This document shows positions 36,359-45,568 of a stretch of DNA of 64,000 bases, in pieces. Both the position numbers and the translations under genes were made by a program. The stretch is from Cytobacillus purgationiresistens (GTDB lineage: Bacteria; Bacillota; Bacilli; Bacillales; Cytobacillaceae): assembly GCF_030813235.1 (NCBI RefSeq), contig NZ_JAUSUB010000019.1, positions 1-64,000 of the forward strand, in the 5' to 3' direction. Each line of letters opens with the position of its first letter. The first letter of the stretch is position 1. The notes beneath the pieces were generated by a model. The model had not been told where the DNA came from and made no database searches. It saw only the letters and a list, made by a program, of their open reading frames with translations.

Positions 36359-37149
36359 ACACTTACTGCTCCTTTAATATGTGGATGTGGATCATAAGCT
36401 TCCAATGAGAAATCCTCAAATTTAAAACTGAAGATATCCTTTACTTCAGGATTAATGATTAGTTTTGGCAAAGGTCTAACCTCTCTTGTTAATTGAAGAT
36501 TGACTTGTTCGATATGATTTTGATAGATATGAACATCACCAAAGGTGTGAACAAACTCACCAGGCTCTAAGTCACAGGCTTGCGCGATCATATGCGTTAA
36601 AACGGCATACGAAGCGATATTGAAAGGCACGCCAAGGAATACATCGGCTGAGCGTTGATATAGCTGGCAGGATAGCTTGCCATCCGATACGTAAAATTGG
36701 AACAAGCAATGGCACGGAGCTAATGCCATTTTATCTAAGTCTCCTACGTTCCATGCATTGATGACAAGACGTCTAGAATCAGGATTGGTTTTAATTTGAT
36801 GAATGAGATCGGTAATTTGGTCTACAGTATTTCCATCTGCTCCAGTCCATGAACGCCACTGATGCCCATAAACGGGGCCTAAATCACCATTTTCATCTGC
36901 CCACTCGTTCCAGATACGCACACCATTGTCTTGAAGATACTTCACATTCGTATCTCCATTTAAAAACCATAGAAGCTCATGAATAATTGATCTTAAATGT
37001 AGTTTTTTAGTTGTAAGAAGAGGAAACCCTTCTTGTAAATTAAAACGCATTTGATAGCCGAATGTACTGATTGTACCTGTACCTGTTCGATCCTCTTTTT
37101 TTGTTCCATTTTGTAAAACATGTTCACAAAGCTGTAAGTATTGTTTCAT
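36355..37149 (-). CDS. thyA: thymidylate synthase
   Basis: This 264-residue enzyme makes dTMP from dUMP with methylene-tetrahydrofolate. Catalytic Cys146 is in PCHCLFQF, and [17 protein letters not shown] and HIYQNH are conserved. It is the E. coli type, called thyB in B. subtilis. The ATG at 37149 gives the usual family length; the GTG at 37161 would add four residues. It is the first gene of thyA-dfrA. Confidence 0.97.
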   Translation of the reverse strand: MKQYLQLCEHVLQNGTKKEDRTGTGTISTFGYQMRFNLQEGFPLLTTKKLHLRSIIHELLWFLNGDTNVKYLQDNGVRIWNEWADENGDLGPVYGHQWRSWTGADGNTVDQITDLIHQIKTNPDSRRLVINAWNVGDLDKMALAPCHCLFQFYVSDGKLSCQLYQRSADVFLGVPFNIASYAVLTHMIAQACDLEPGEFVHTFGDVHIYQNHIEQVNLQLTREVRPLPKLIINPEVKDIFSFKFEDFSLEAYDPHPHIKGAVSV

Positions 37150-37219
37150 TTTTTCACACAACCTTTTTTATAGTTACTCGTATTATTCTATCGTATTTTA
37201 TAATGAGTAGCGAAAATTT

Positions 37220-37918
37220 TTATAAATTTTTTATGAAAGAAAATGATTTCGGTGCGTGCTGGTATAAGAAGCTCCTGCTCGCAGCATCTAAATAATACAA
37301 CGCAAACACTTCTGCGAAATATTCTTCTGGGAAAGTAGCAAAGTAAGCATGACCAGGAAACAGCTTTTCACGTTCCTCTTTCCAAATCGATTGGAAGGCT
37401 TGATTAAAACGGATCCCATCATATACATATCGATCGATTGAATGAGCAAGCTCATGGAGCTCTAAATTAATTGTGCCATGCCCTTTGCCTTTCTCACTAA
37501 ATCCAATCTTAACAAGAACGGTTTTTCCGCCACCCATTCCAGGCACTTCATCCCAAGTAAGTCCACTCTTATAACCTCGTGGAATGATGCCAGCAAGATG
37601 ACTGGCTGTCGGATTTTCAGTTAACCTTCCTGAGAATAGCTTAATCTGAATATTCTCCTTAACGATCTTAGTAAGGAGTGCAGACGGCAAGTGGTCAATT
37701 CTGCTAATTATCTTTGCAGCTTCACTTTCATCAAAAGGCTCTACAGGTAACAAAAAAATGTCGCCTATTTGTTTCGGAGATTGCAGCTCTAAAGAGGATT
37801 TCAAGGAAGAAGACGCAGGGAAATCCTTAAATCTAATTGCACCGATATCTGCCTGTGAACTTCCCATTAAGGCTAATGAGACAGCAAGGATAAGTACGAT
37901 ATATAGCATTTTTTTCAT
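37220..37918 (-). CDS. secreted ATLF/M34-type metallopeptidase, Pro-Pro endopeptidase-like
   Basis: This 232-residue protein has a signal peptide (about 1-23) and one catalytic domain related to the anthrax lethal factor C-terminus. HELAH (155-159) supplies two zinc ligands and the catalytic Glu; FPEEYFAEVFA supplies the third ligand (Glu203). The end, YQHAPKSFSFIKNL, closely resembles the end of Clostridioides difficile PPEP-1 (Zmp1), which cuts between prolines in surface adhesins. Family membership is firm; Pro-Pro specificity is inferred. The ATG at 37918 has GGAAGGAG at 10 nt. It stands alone downstream of the Ter island. Confidence 0.88.
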   Translation of the reverse strand: MKKMLYIVLILAVSLALMGSSQADIGAIRFKDFPASSSLKSSLELQSPKQIGDIFLLPVEPFDESEAAKIISRIDHLPSALLTKIVKENIQIKLFSGRLTENPTASHLAGIIPRGYKSGLTWDEVPGMGGGKTVLVKIGFSEKGKGHGTINLELHELAHSIDRYVYDGIRFNQAFQSIWKEEREKLFPGHAYFATFPEEYFAEVFALYYLDAASRSFLYQHAPKSFSFIKNL

Positions 37919-38283
37919 AAATGATGCACTCCTTCCCGTCAGCCTTACCAAGTGTAAATAAGCTCTATTATGCTAATAATATCTTAAATTATAACATATG
38001 AAATCTGCTATTAAACGGGAGGAGGGTTATTAATAATTGGAAAACTGAGGAATCAATAGGAGAAGGCGAACGAAACGATTGGCCTTTTATCTTGGTCAGG
38101 CCCGGACTTTTTCTGATGAGAGAATAACCTAATCTACGTGCTCCTTAGAATATGTTGTAATATTTTCAGCACAACATAGAGTTAGAGCGATGGCTTTAAG
38201 TAAATATGAACGTCTTATGCTAAACGATATTCTTGGATTATTTCCGTGTAAATAAACACACTTACTTAAGGAAAAATTCTTAT
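37919..38283. other. intergenic region upstream of the metallopeptidase gene
   Basis: No gene is supported. On the minus strand TGTTATAAT (about 37987-37995) is a possible extended -10 for the metallopeptidase gene. Nothing else is recognised. Confidence 0.35.
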
Positions 38284-38335
38284 CTATAAAAAAAAGCTGG
38301 CAGAGAAAGGATATAACCCTTTCTCTGCCAGCTTT
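38284..38335 (-). terminator. terminator of yceG-telA-terD
   Basis: A perfect 18-bp stem AAAGCTGGCAGAGAAAGG with its complement, 7-nt loop, followed by TTTTTTT on the minus strand, 4 nt after the terD stop. Confidence 0.95.
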
Positions 38336-38338
38336 GCA

Positions 38339-38950
38339 TTATGCGTATGAGCGGACGATTTCACTTAGGCCAGGTGCAGTTGTTCCAGTACCTACAGCTG
38401 CGAATTTCCAGTCATCTCCATTGCGGTAAATTTCACCTACTACTAGGCTGGTTTTTCCGCTGTAGTTTTCTGTTAAGTTAAAGTGGATGATTTCTTGATT
38501 ATTTGCAGAGTTAACGATGCGAATAAAAGCATTTTCAATCATTCCAAAGTGCTGTTTACGTTTTACGCAATCATAGATATTAACAATGAATACAAGTTTT
38601 TGAATAGTAGTTGGAATTTTGTTTAAATCAATGAGAATTTGCTCATCATCGCCGTCTCCATCACCTGTTAAGTTATCTCCAGTATGCTGGATGCTACCGT
38701 CATTACTTTTTAAATTTCCAAAGTATACAACATCTTTATTATTTTTCAATTTATCATTTTCACCGAGCATGATAACTGAGGCATCACAGTCGATATTTGG
38801 ACCGCCACCGCCTCCGAATAATGAGCTTAATATGCCGCCACCGCTTTTAGTTTGAACCGGATCCCAACCTAACCCAACTAAAATCTTTGATAAGCCTGGG
38901 TTTCCTTTTGTTAAATCTACTCTTTGACCTTTTTGTAAATTGATAGCCAT
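38339..38950 (-). CDS. TerD-family stress/tellurite resistance protein
   Basis: This 203-residue protein begins MAINLQKGQRVDLTKGNPGL and carries the acidic calcium-binding motif GDNLTGDGDGDDE near 90-102, as in TerD/YceC-YceE. A glycine-rich insertion (GGGILSSLFGGGGG, about 37-50) separates the first strands. TerD proteins work in membrane-linked stress complexes with TerC and TelA; the exact activity is unknown. B. subtilis has several paralogues side by side; here only one copy is present. It is last in the yceG-telA-terD operon. Confidence 0.93.
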   Translation of the reverse strand: MAINLQKGQRVDLTKGNPGLSKILVGLGWDPVQTKSGGGILSSLFGGGGGPNIDCDASVIMLGENDKLKNNKDVVYFGNLKSNDGSIQHTGDNLTGDGDGDDEQILIDLNKIPTTIQKLVFIVNIYDCVKRKQHFGMIENAFIRIVNSANNQEIIHFNLTENYSGKTSLVVGEIYRNGDDWKFAAVGTGTTAPGLSEIVRSYA

Positions 38951-38994
38951 CCTTAGTCACCTCGTATATTATTTATCTATCTCTATCTATTCCA

Positions 38995-40098
38995 TTAACC
39001 TTGATTTTTCATTTTTTTGAAATTATCTTGAAGCTGCTCTAGTTTCTTCGTACCTTCTGCACGTAAGCGACGGTTTTCTTCTTCGATTGATTTTGTCTCT
39101 TGCATACCTTTCATGATAATATTCCAAGATTCTTCAATCGTTTCTACCTTGATGCTTGGTCCACCCGCAAGTCGCGCAATATCAGTGCTTTGAGTTGAGA
39201 TGTTTTGGGCATTTCTTACGAGCATTTCATTTGTCCTTCTGTCTAGCTCACTCATTGAATCTGCAACAAGCTTTTGACGTTTTGCAGCCATCGCTTGAAT
39301 TAAGCCATTTTTAAAAATAGGGATTGTCGTTACAAACGCTGAATTTATCTTTCCAATTAACTTCGTATTTCCTCGTTGCAGCATACGAATCTGCGGAGCA
39401 GTTTGCAATGCAACCATTTTTGCCATTTCGAGATCATATACCCTTTGTTCAAGAAGCTCGACAGCATTTCTTAAAGTATCTAATTGCATCGTTGCCATTT
39501 GATCACCAGCAGCCGCGCGAGATTCAAGTTGTGGAAGCTGATTTGCTTTTAACTCATCTGATTTTAATTGTCCAGCTACCGCATACTTCTCTAATGATAA
39601 ATAATATTGATAGTTTTCTTCATACATTTGATCAAGCGTGGTTGTGGATTCGACCATTTCACTTTGGTACTTGGAGATCTCGACATAGATTTTATCGATT
39701 TCCTGGCCCATTGTTTGATACTTTCCAAACAATTTTTCTACGAGCTTTTCTCCTCTTTTAAACAATTTGCCTAAAAATCCGCCTTTATCCTGTTCGAAAT
39801 CCTTTGCATCGAACTTATCCATAATCTTTCCAAGCTGCTTTAGTAACTCGCCTGAATCCTCTACCTTCGTTGTTCTCATATTGTTTAAGATTTGATCAGA
39901 GAATCCAGAGATTTGCTGTGCTGGCTCTTTACCAAATTCTAATATTTGAATTTGATCTCTTTCATCAATTGAGCTGGCTAAAGACTGCACTTCCGTATTT
40001 TGTCGGAGCGCCAGTTTAATTTCACTCGCACTTGCTTCTGTCAATTTTTCTTCAGGATTTGTTTTTATTAAATCTAGATTGGGTTGAACTGTATTCAT
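38995..40098 (-). CDS. telA: TelA/YaaN-family toxic anion resistance protein
   Basis: This 367-residue, mostly alpha-helical coiled-coil protein (SIDERDQIQILEFGKEPAQQI start, long helices about 80-360) belongs to the TelA family, like YceH. It is linked to resistance to tellurite, antimicrobials and envelope stress; mechanism unknown. It lies 13 nt behind yceG and 44 nt ahead of terD in one operon. Confidence 0.93.
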   Translation of the reverse strand: MNTVQPNLDLIKTNPEEKLTEASASEIKLALRQNTEVQSLASSIDERDQIQILEFGKEPAQQISGFSDQILNNMRTTKVEDSGELLKQLGKIMDKFDAKDFEQDKGGFLGKLFKRGEKLVEKLFGKYQTMGQEIDKIYVEISKYQSEMVESTTTLDQMYEENYQYYLSLEKYAVAGQLKSDELKANQLPQLESRAAAGDQMATMQLDTLRNAVELLEQRVYDLEMAKMVALQTAPQIRMLQRGNTKLIGKINSAFVTTIPIFKNGLIQAMAAKRQKLVADSMSELDRRTNEMLVRNAQNISTQSTDIARLAGGPSIKVETIEESWNIIMKGMQETKSIEEENRRLRAEGTKKLEQLQDNFKKMKNQG

Positions 40099-40111
40099 TT
40101 ATCTATCTCCT

Positions 40112-41743
40112 TTAGAATTTTTTAAATATCTTGGTAATTGCACTTTTCAAAATCGATGGTTCTTTAAATTCTTGTTCAAATACGACATCCTCTAACCAAT
40201 GGGTATCGTATAATCTCTCGTCAATGAAGTTCTCTACATCATTATGTCCCGCAGGGTTATAAATGACGATGTCTACACCAAACTGATTCAGTAATAGCAA
40301 TAATACAGCATCTGTTCTCCCCATCATCCCATCCATTTCATTATTATAAAGGATGAATGTTGGTACATCCTGAGAATAATCAAATTTTTGAAAGAGTTGA
40401 ATCATCCTTGGAGGAATTTGCATGCTTTGTGCAAATAAATAAATTTTCACATCTTCCTCTGATTCTTGAGAAAGCGGCTTTAATAAAGGCCGGGCACACA
40501 TATTTCGGATAGCCATGGCGATTCCATTCTGCAACCCATTCGGTAAATGCTTAAATTTCCAATAATGAGAAGCAATGATTTTTTGCGGATCAGGCAATCC
40601 ACCCTGATCTAGCGAATTGCGATAGTGATAACGAAAGTCATTATTCATGCTATTTGAGAATGGTAGTCTTTTTGCCATCAAACAGTTTTCGTATTCGATG
40701 ATGGCATGTAAACGATCCCAATATTCCTTGCGGTTCTTACTCACACCTTGAATCTTAGAAAATATGGTAGGAATTTTCACCTGCCCATTTTTCACCTCAA
40801 AGTTAGGACGTATCATTGCCTTTTCTTTGAGGAGGAGAAATAGCTCATCATAGGTTGTTTTTAACGTGACTGATGAAGGTGTATAATCCCTGAGCTGCCA
40901 AGGTTTATATAGACCTGATCCTTCATGGTTGAGAATCGTCTCTATTTCCTTAGATGCTCTATAGGCTACAGTTGATTTCCTTCTTCTTTTTTCAGTTGGG
41001 AATGGCTCTGCTTCCTTCTTATTCGGCAAAGAATGTACGAGTGATCCTTCAAGATTTACAGCTGGATCAGCAAAGACATCTTCCCCTGAAGGAGAAACTG
41101 CCAGAATATCACAACCAAGTCTTTGCAGATAGTATAGGAAATAAAAATGGGTTTTCTTTGCATTGCCATACCATATGAATTTCGGTAATTCAATTTCTGG
41201 ATTGCATGATGTTAATTTGTCACCTACATGGTTTTTAGACCATTTAATGGTATCAGTCAATACTCTCCGCAATTCAGGGCTTTTTAAACCGCTAGTTTCC
41301 TTTTCATCAAAGAGCTTTAACATATCCATCATTGCTTCTCTAATTTTCCTATGAATGGCTGGGTTGGATGATTTCAGCAATAGCTGATCTCCATCAAGAA
41401 AAGCGACAAACCGATTGATAGATAATTTTTGATCTTGATTGATATTCAACACTTTCTGGATCGCCTGAAACTGCTGATTATCCATTGTTTTATCCAAAGT
41501 GTCGTCACTTAACAAAGTCAAGGGCTGCTGTTCGCGATTGACGAAGTCAAATAAAAGGTTGAAGTATTCATCCTCGTCAAAAGGAACACCTAAAAACCTT
41601 GCGACAATCTGGCCAGTATGTAAGGTCCTATCTCTCATTTCAAACAGCGGTCTCTCTTTAATTGGCTTATCAAGCTGCTCTGGATAGGTTTCAAAAGTAA
41701 CCGGTATAATATGATTCTTTATATGGCTGTAAGATGCATTCAT
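40112..41743 (-). CDS. yceG: YceG-family Ter-island protein
   Basis: This 543-residue protein matches YceG of the B. subtilis yceCDEFGH operon. It begins MNASYSHIKNHIIPVTFETYPEQL and is conserved around LGCDILAVSPSGEDVF and FGVDIVIYNPAGHNDVENFI, two internally similar segments that look like a duplicated unit (about 215-235 and 490-510). Biochemical function is unknown. It is first in its operon, about 190 nt behind an ECF-type promoter. Confidence 0.9.
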   Translation of the reverse strand: MNASYSHIKNHIIPVTFETYPEQLDKPIKERPLFEMRDRTLHTGQIVARFLGVPFDEDEYFNLLFDFVNREQQPLTLLSDDTLDKTMDNQQFQAIQKVLNINQDQKLSINRFVAFLDGDQLLLKSSNPAIHRKIREAMMDMLKLFDEKETSGLKSPELRRVLTDTIKWSKNHVGDKLTSCNPEIELPKFIWYGNAKKTHFYFLYYLQRLGCDILAVSPSGEDVFADPAVNLEGSLVHSLPNKKEAEPFPTEKRRRKSTVAYRASKEIETILNHEGSGLYKPWQLRDYTPSSVTLKTTYDELFLLLKEKAMIRPNFEVKNGQVKIPTIFSKIQGVSKNRKEYWDRLHAIIEYENCLMAKRLPFSNSMNNDFRYHYRNSLDQGGLPDPQKIIASHYWKFKHLPNGLQNGIAMAIRNMCARPLLKPLSQESEEDVKIYLFAQSMQIPPRMIQLFQKFDYSQDVPTFILYNNEMDGMMGRTDAVLLLLLNQFGVDIVIYNPAGHNDVENFIDERLYDTHWLEDVVFEQEFKEPSILKSAITKIFKKF

Positions 41744-41935
41744 TTTTTTAATCCCTTCCCTTTTAAAGCGAAAGATTGTTCCTTAATAATAAGTCTCACC
41801 GGTCATTATATACACTTGGAGAATTCATTCGCGCGTGTATATAAATCAGTAAATAAAGAAAATCTTATAGTATTAGTTTAGTTACTACTATCATATCACA
41901 CGAATTTACTGTTTTCTTAATGCTTATTAGTTTTC
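41744..41935 (-). other. probable 5' leader of the yceG operon
   Basis: About 190 nt lie between the candidate ECF promoter and the yceG start. The stretch is AT-rich with no ORF of note and no recognised riboswitch. Confidence 0.4.
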
Positions 41936-41962
41936 TACGTACTTGCATCGAAAAAGGTTTCA
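41936..41962 (-). promoter_or_regulatory. ECF sigma (sigma-W/M type) promoter of yceG operon
   Basis: Minus strand TGAAAC, 17-nt spacer beginning CTTTTT, then CGTA. This matches the sigma-W type -35/-10 pattern. B. subtilis yce genes are known targets of ECF and general-stress sigma factors. Confidence 0.78.
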
Positions 41963-42043
41963 CCGTTTTTCACCAATGAGCCCATCCCAGCATATATTTT
42001 CATTATCAATACAGACGCTGGAATACGAAAAGGATGGTTTACT

Positions 42044-42286
42044 ATGAGGTTATTATATAAGAAATCAAGACTACCGAACATTGATGATGAATTACATGCA
42101 ATCGAGTCGGTAGTAAGCTCAAACTTTTTTGTGTTGTTTGATTTATTTTTCTGGTCATCATTCCTTACAATATTCCTCTACCCTATACATCAGTCACTGT
42201 TCCTAGCTGGAATCGTTTTTGTCTGTTTTTACGCGTTTGGTGCATGCCTCTATTGTCTCTTAAGCAAGCTGCTGGCTGATTCATAA
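42044..42286 (+). CDS. small two-helix membrane protein, unknown
   Basis: An 80-residue hypothetical protein with two hydrophobic helices (about 28-47 and 52-74). I do not recognise it. AAAGGATG lies 7 nt before the ATG. It is divergent from yceG, and its last 37 nt overlap the 3' end of the HAD gene on the opposite strand. It could be a genuine Ter-island membrane partner or a chance ORF; the ribosome site and hydrophobic pattern favour the former slightly. Confidence 0.5.
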   Translation: MRLLYKKSRLPNIDDELHAIESVVSSNFFVLFDLFFWSSFLTIFLYPIHQSLFLAGIVFVCFYAFGACLYCLLSKLLADS

Positions 42287-43080
42287 ATTTCCCGGTATGA
42301 ATGCAACTTCTCTTCAATCGATTGAAGCAATTCCTCTGTCGCCTGCATACCCTTTTCCGCTGTAAATTCATAGATTCTCCCAGACTGGATAAGGCTAGCA
42401 AGCTCTCCATGAATTGGAACAAATGAATGATCACATTCTTGCAAAAAATCATCATCTAATAATGAATCTCCAGCCCCATAGGAGATGCTGATATTTTCTC
42501 TTTCTTTTATAAAATTTACAGCTTTCCCTTTACTGATTGGGTTTGGCATAAAGTATATTTTTCGTCCCTGCAAGGATATTCGCCAACCTTCGGAAAAGGC
42601 AAATTGCGAAAGCTCATGAACAGTGTTTGCTGGAAGGGGGTCAGCCAAAATATAATAGAAAAATAAACCATCAGCTACCTTTCTGATGCCATCAATTGAA
42701 AATTGGTGGATATCCTTCATTAATGCTTCTATATCTAAGCATTCATCGCTTAACCTTCTTAACACAAGCTGATGCCACTCATTAAGAATTTTCCCTTTAT
42801 AGCAGATGTTTGCACCATTAGACGTGATTGCATAGGTAATGGGCAGCTGAAGATCAATTCTGTTATATTGCTCTGGCGTCCTGGTTGTTACAGGGACAAA
42901 AAGCACTTCCTTAGCAATATTATGCAGTGTTTCCAGTGAAGATTTCGTTATATATGCCATTTCCTCACCATTTTGGAACTCAACTGGTAAAATGTCTAGA
43001 CGACCTTCCTCTTGGAACTCTGCTAAAGCCCGCTTTGAATAAATAAGCGTTCTGTCTAAATCACTGGCAAACAGCATCAT
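42250..43080 (-). CDS. HAD-superfamily hydrolase of the Ter biosynthetic module
   Basis: This 276-residue protein has the HAD nucleophile motif FASDLDRTLI at the N-terminus, motif II VPVTTRT near residue 60 and motif IV YGAGDSLLDDDFL near 208, a Cof/sucrose-phosphatase-type cap. It likely dephosphorylates a metabolite made by the adjacent PRTase and lyase. The ATG overlaps the StiP-gene stop (ATGA), so it is translationally coupled. It is last in the module operon. Confidence 0.9.
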   Translation of the reverse strand: MMLFASDLDRTLIYSKRALAEFQEEGRLDILPVEFQNGEEMAYITKSSLETLHNIAKEVLFVPVTTRTPEQYNRIDLQLPITYAITSNGANICYKGKILNEWHQLVLRRLSDECLDIEALMKDIHQFSIDGIRKVADGLFFYYILADPLPANTVHELSQFAFSEGWRISLQGRKIYFMPNPISKGKAVNFIKERENISISYGAGDSLLDDDFLQECDHSFVPIHGELASLIQSGRIYEFTAEKGMQATEELLQSIEEKLHSYREIYESASSLLKRQ

Positions 43081-44192
43081 GCATCTTGACCCACCTTCTT
43101 AATTAAACCGCAGCAAGTGTAAGACATGTTTGGATAATACTCAATCTCAACACCGCGTTCTTTGGCAAGCGCCAATATGTGACGCACATAAGGGCTATCC
43201 TTTTCCTTCATTAGGATTTTCCATGGAACCCTCCTAAGTAAAACTCTCGTTGTTTCACCTACTCCAGGCTTAACAAAATGGGAGGATTCAATCATAAATT
43301 CCTTTTGAATCCTTTTTGCCTCATCCATCCCTTTAAAAGAAACTTCCTGCACGTGATCCATTAGTTTGACAGCGGTTCTTTCTGCATCTGCTTCGATTTG
43401 TGGAAACAAGGCAGAAACGATATCAAGGTATTCGTTTGACACATCCGCATCCATTAATTCTTTATAAAACTTTGCTCCATGAAAATCCAGTACTCCTATA
43501 AGCTGATCATTTAATACCGTCCGACTGACAAGACCGGACACAGTTGAATTTAGGCAAGCACTCGGAATAAGAAAATCCTCTCTCGTACCAAACATCGTTG
43601 TACAATGACCTGGATCAGCCAGAACTGCAAGTGTGTCATCAAGTTTAATGCCATATCTTTCTTCAAATAGGCTGCATGCTTTGGTTAACTCAATAGAAAT
43701 CGCTCCCTTACCTGTCCAACCATCAATAAATTGAATCTCTTTACCTGGGTGGTTTTGCAGAATATAATGGAGAGCATTTTCATCAATTCCTCTATCTCTA
43801 ATAATAGAAATACTATAGTGGGGAAGATCAATTTGGTATTTCTGTTTTAGATACCTTTTGATCATAATACCAATTGGTGTACCGGCACGGGCCAATGAAA
43901 CGAGAACGGTCTGACTGCCTTTTTTACTTAATATCTGCTCTGCAACAATTCCAGTGCATAACGCAACCTTCAGCTTATATTCTTGAAGTGTTTCATGAAA
44001 TAATTGCAAGTAAGGGGCTGGAGGCTGGTATTCTATGGGAAGCGTTTCACTATAATGCTGGCCTGATTGTATCGCCTTTTCCCGTTGCTCTGTCTTACCT
44101 TCAAGCTGGAAGGTACTCAAATCCTTAAGTAGAAAAATAACATCATCTTGAGCATAAGATCCAAAATGGCTTTTTTTCTCCATTTGATGCAT
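43077..44192 (-). CDS. StiP-family protein with C-terminal PELOTA-like domain
   Basis: This 371-residue protein matches the family annotated as cysteine protease StiP / PRTase-like of Ter operons. The N-terminal part (about 75-260) has LVSLARAGTPIGIMIKR and IQFIDGWTGKGAI, phosphoribosyltransferase-like elements, and a conserved cysteine in PSACLNSTVSGLVSRT. The C-terminus (about 300-371) resembles a PELOTA RNA-binding domain (RVPWKILMKEKDSPYVRHILALAKERGVEIEYYP). Catalytic role is unproven. Start codon overlaps the preceding stop (TAATG). Confidence 0.88.
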   Translation of the reverse strand: MHQMEKKSHFGSYAQDDVIFLLKDLSTFQLEGKTEQREKAIQSGQHYSETLPIEYQPPAPYLQLFHETLQEYKLKVALCTGIVAEQILSKKGSQTVLVSLARAGTPIGIMIKRYLKQKYQIDLPHYSISIIRDRGIDENALHYILQNHPGKEIQFIDGWTGKGAISIELTKACSLFEERYGIKLDDTLAVLADPGHCTTMFGTREDFLIPSACLNSTVSGLVSRTVLNDQLIGVLDFHGAKFYKELMDADVSNEYLDIVSALFPQIEADAERTAVKLMDHVQEVSFKGMDEAKRIQKEFMIESSHFVKPGVGETTRVLLRRVPWKILMKEKDSPYVRHILALAKERGVEIEYYPNMSYTCCGLIKKVGQDA

Positions 44193-45568
44193 TAAGGTTT
44201 TCCCCCTTTAAAATAGACTATTTTAACATTGGGTGTTTCTGTTTTTTCTAACTCTGCTAAAAATGGTGCAAGCTTTTCTTTTGTAATTGCTCTTTCAAAG
44301 AAAACAAATATTTCATCATATTCTTTAGGAGGGATATTATATACAAATTGAGCGATTTGCTGATCATCAGGATTAGGAAAGGATAGGCCGAATTTCGCCC
44401 CATAATCCTTCTGATTCAACGTGTAGATCGGGCTTCTCGTTGTACTATGATAGCTTACACCGTCCCCCATCATACTTGCGATTTTCATGGGGATATACAT
44501 AAATTCACCCGTGCCCAAACAGAGGGTATTTAAACCTGTCCTAGATTGGTTCAACTCTTCAGCAATTGTTTCTAGCCTTAGATGAATAGAGGCGTTTTCT
44601 GTGGCATGCAGTCCAAATCTGCCCGTCTCTCTCATATAAGGAATTGATTTCTCGACACCATCTAGTGTGACTGAAACTTGTTCCACACCCTCTAATTCTT
44701 GTGGAAATATTTCTTCTAGGTAGATTTCTTCTATGAATGGAGTCACTTGCGATTGATTATAGTCAGTTATTTGTTGATTTCCTGGCTCAGGGGCACCGTC
44801 AACCTCTATGGTACCGCTCAGCAAGCTTACAGCTTTTATCCTAATTCCTAGCTCTTGCTCGAGCAGTGCAAATTGTTTCTTATGATCATCCGAACGCCAA
44901 TCTAATATGGAAACAACCGAATAAGTGGTTCTTGGATATTTTTCTTGAATCGACCGGATGATATTTATTGCCGTTTTACCAGTCGTCATTTCATCGTCGA
45001 CTAAAATAATCTCCCTGCTATTATCCAGCAAAACCTCTGGAATGTAGGAGCGGTGGGAGGTTGCATGTGAATGCTCCTCTTCAAAGTTGATGACTGATGT
45101 CTGACTTTTTAAAATCTCCCTTGTTGTGTGAAAGAAATCTGCCTGAGTAAACGATTGGTAAAAAGCATGTCCTAACGCTGTTGCAGTTTCAGCAAATCCA
45201 ATAATGACAGGATTAATACCTTCACCGATGAATGGAGAATCATCTATCACTTTATGCTCTCCTGATAAATAGCTAAGCCATTCTTCTTTTTTACCAATCT
45301 CTTTGTCATACACAGCTTCCATATATCGATTCGCAAGTAAGAGGCCTGTGGCCAGCCCTGTTGCAGGGTTAATCGGGATGTGCTTGCCTAATAGTTTACT
45401 AACGAATAAGAAGGATCTTTTTTTATTCATTCTTGCAGCCATCTCAAATAGTTCTTCTAATTTCAGCCCATATGGATTGTCAGTTATTTGTATATGAACC
45501 TTCAACTGACTGAGAATGTCCAGTGTGGATTTCTGATTGCAGCAAGTCAATGTACGTGAATTCTTCAT
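44192..45568 (-). CDS. phosphoribosyltransferase with TRSP domain (Ter module)
   Basis: This protein of about 458 residues has an N-terminal PRTase domain with the PRPP loop IILVDDEMTTGKTA (about 190-205) and a C-terminal domain containing the name-giving TTRSP motif (about residue 370). The family occurs with Ter genes and is predicted to build a nucleoside-like compound from PRPP. The ATG at 45568 has GGGGTG 4 nt upstream, which makes it overlap the lyase gene by 89 nt; conserved sequence starts at IQITDNPYG, so a shorter form cannot be excluded. Confidence 0.9.
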   Translation of the reverse strand: MKNSRTLTCCNQKSTLDILSQLKVHIQITDNPYGLKLEELFEMAARMNKKRSFLFVSKLLGKHIPINPATGLATGLLLANRYMEAVYDKEIGKKEEWLSYLSGEHKVIDDSPFIGEGINPVIIGFAETATALGHAFYQSFTQADFFHTTREILKSQTSVINFEEEHSHATSHRSYIPEVLLDNSREIILVDDEMTTGKTAINIIRSIQEKYPRTTYSVVSILDWRSDDHKKQFALLEQELGIRIKAVSLLSGTIEVDGAPEPGNQQITDYNQSQVTPFIEEIYLEEIFPQELEGVEQVSVTLDGVEKSIPYMRETGRFGLHATENASIHLRLETIAEELNQSRTGLNTLCLGTGEFMYIPMKIASMMGDGVSYHSTTRSPIYTLNQKDYGAKFGLSFPNPDDQQIAQFVYNIPPKEYDEIFVFFERAITKEKLAPFLAELEKTETPNVKIVYFKGGKP

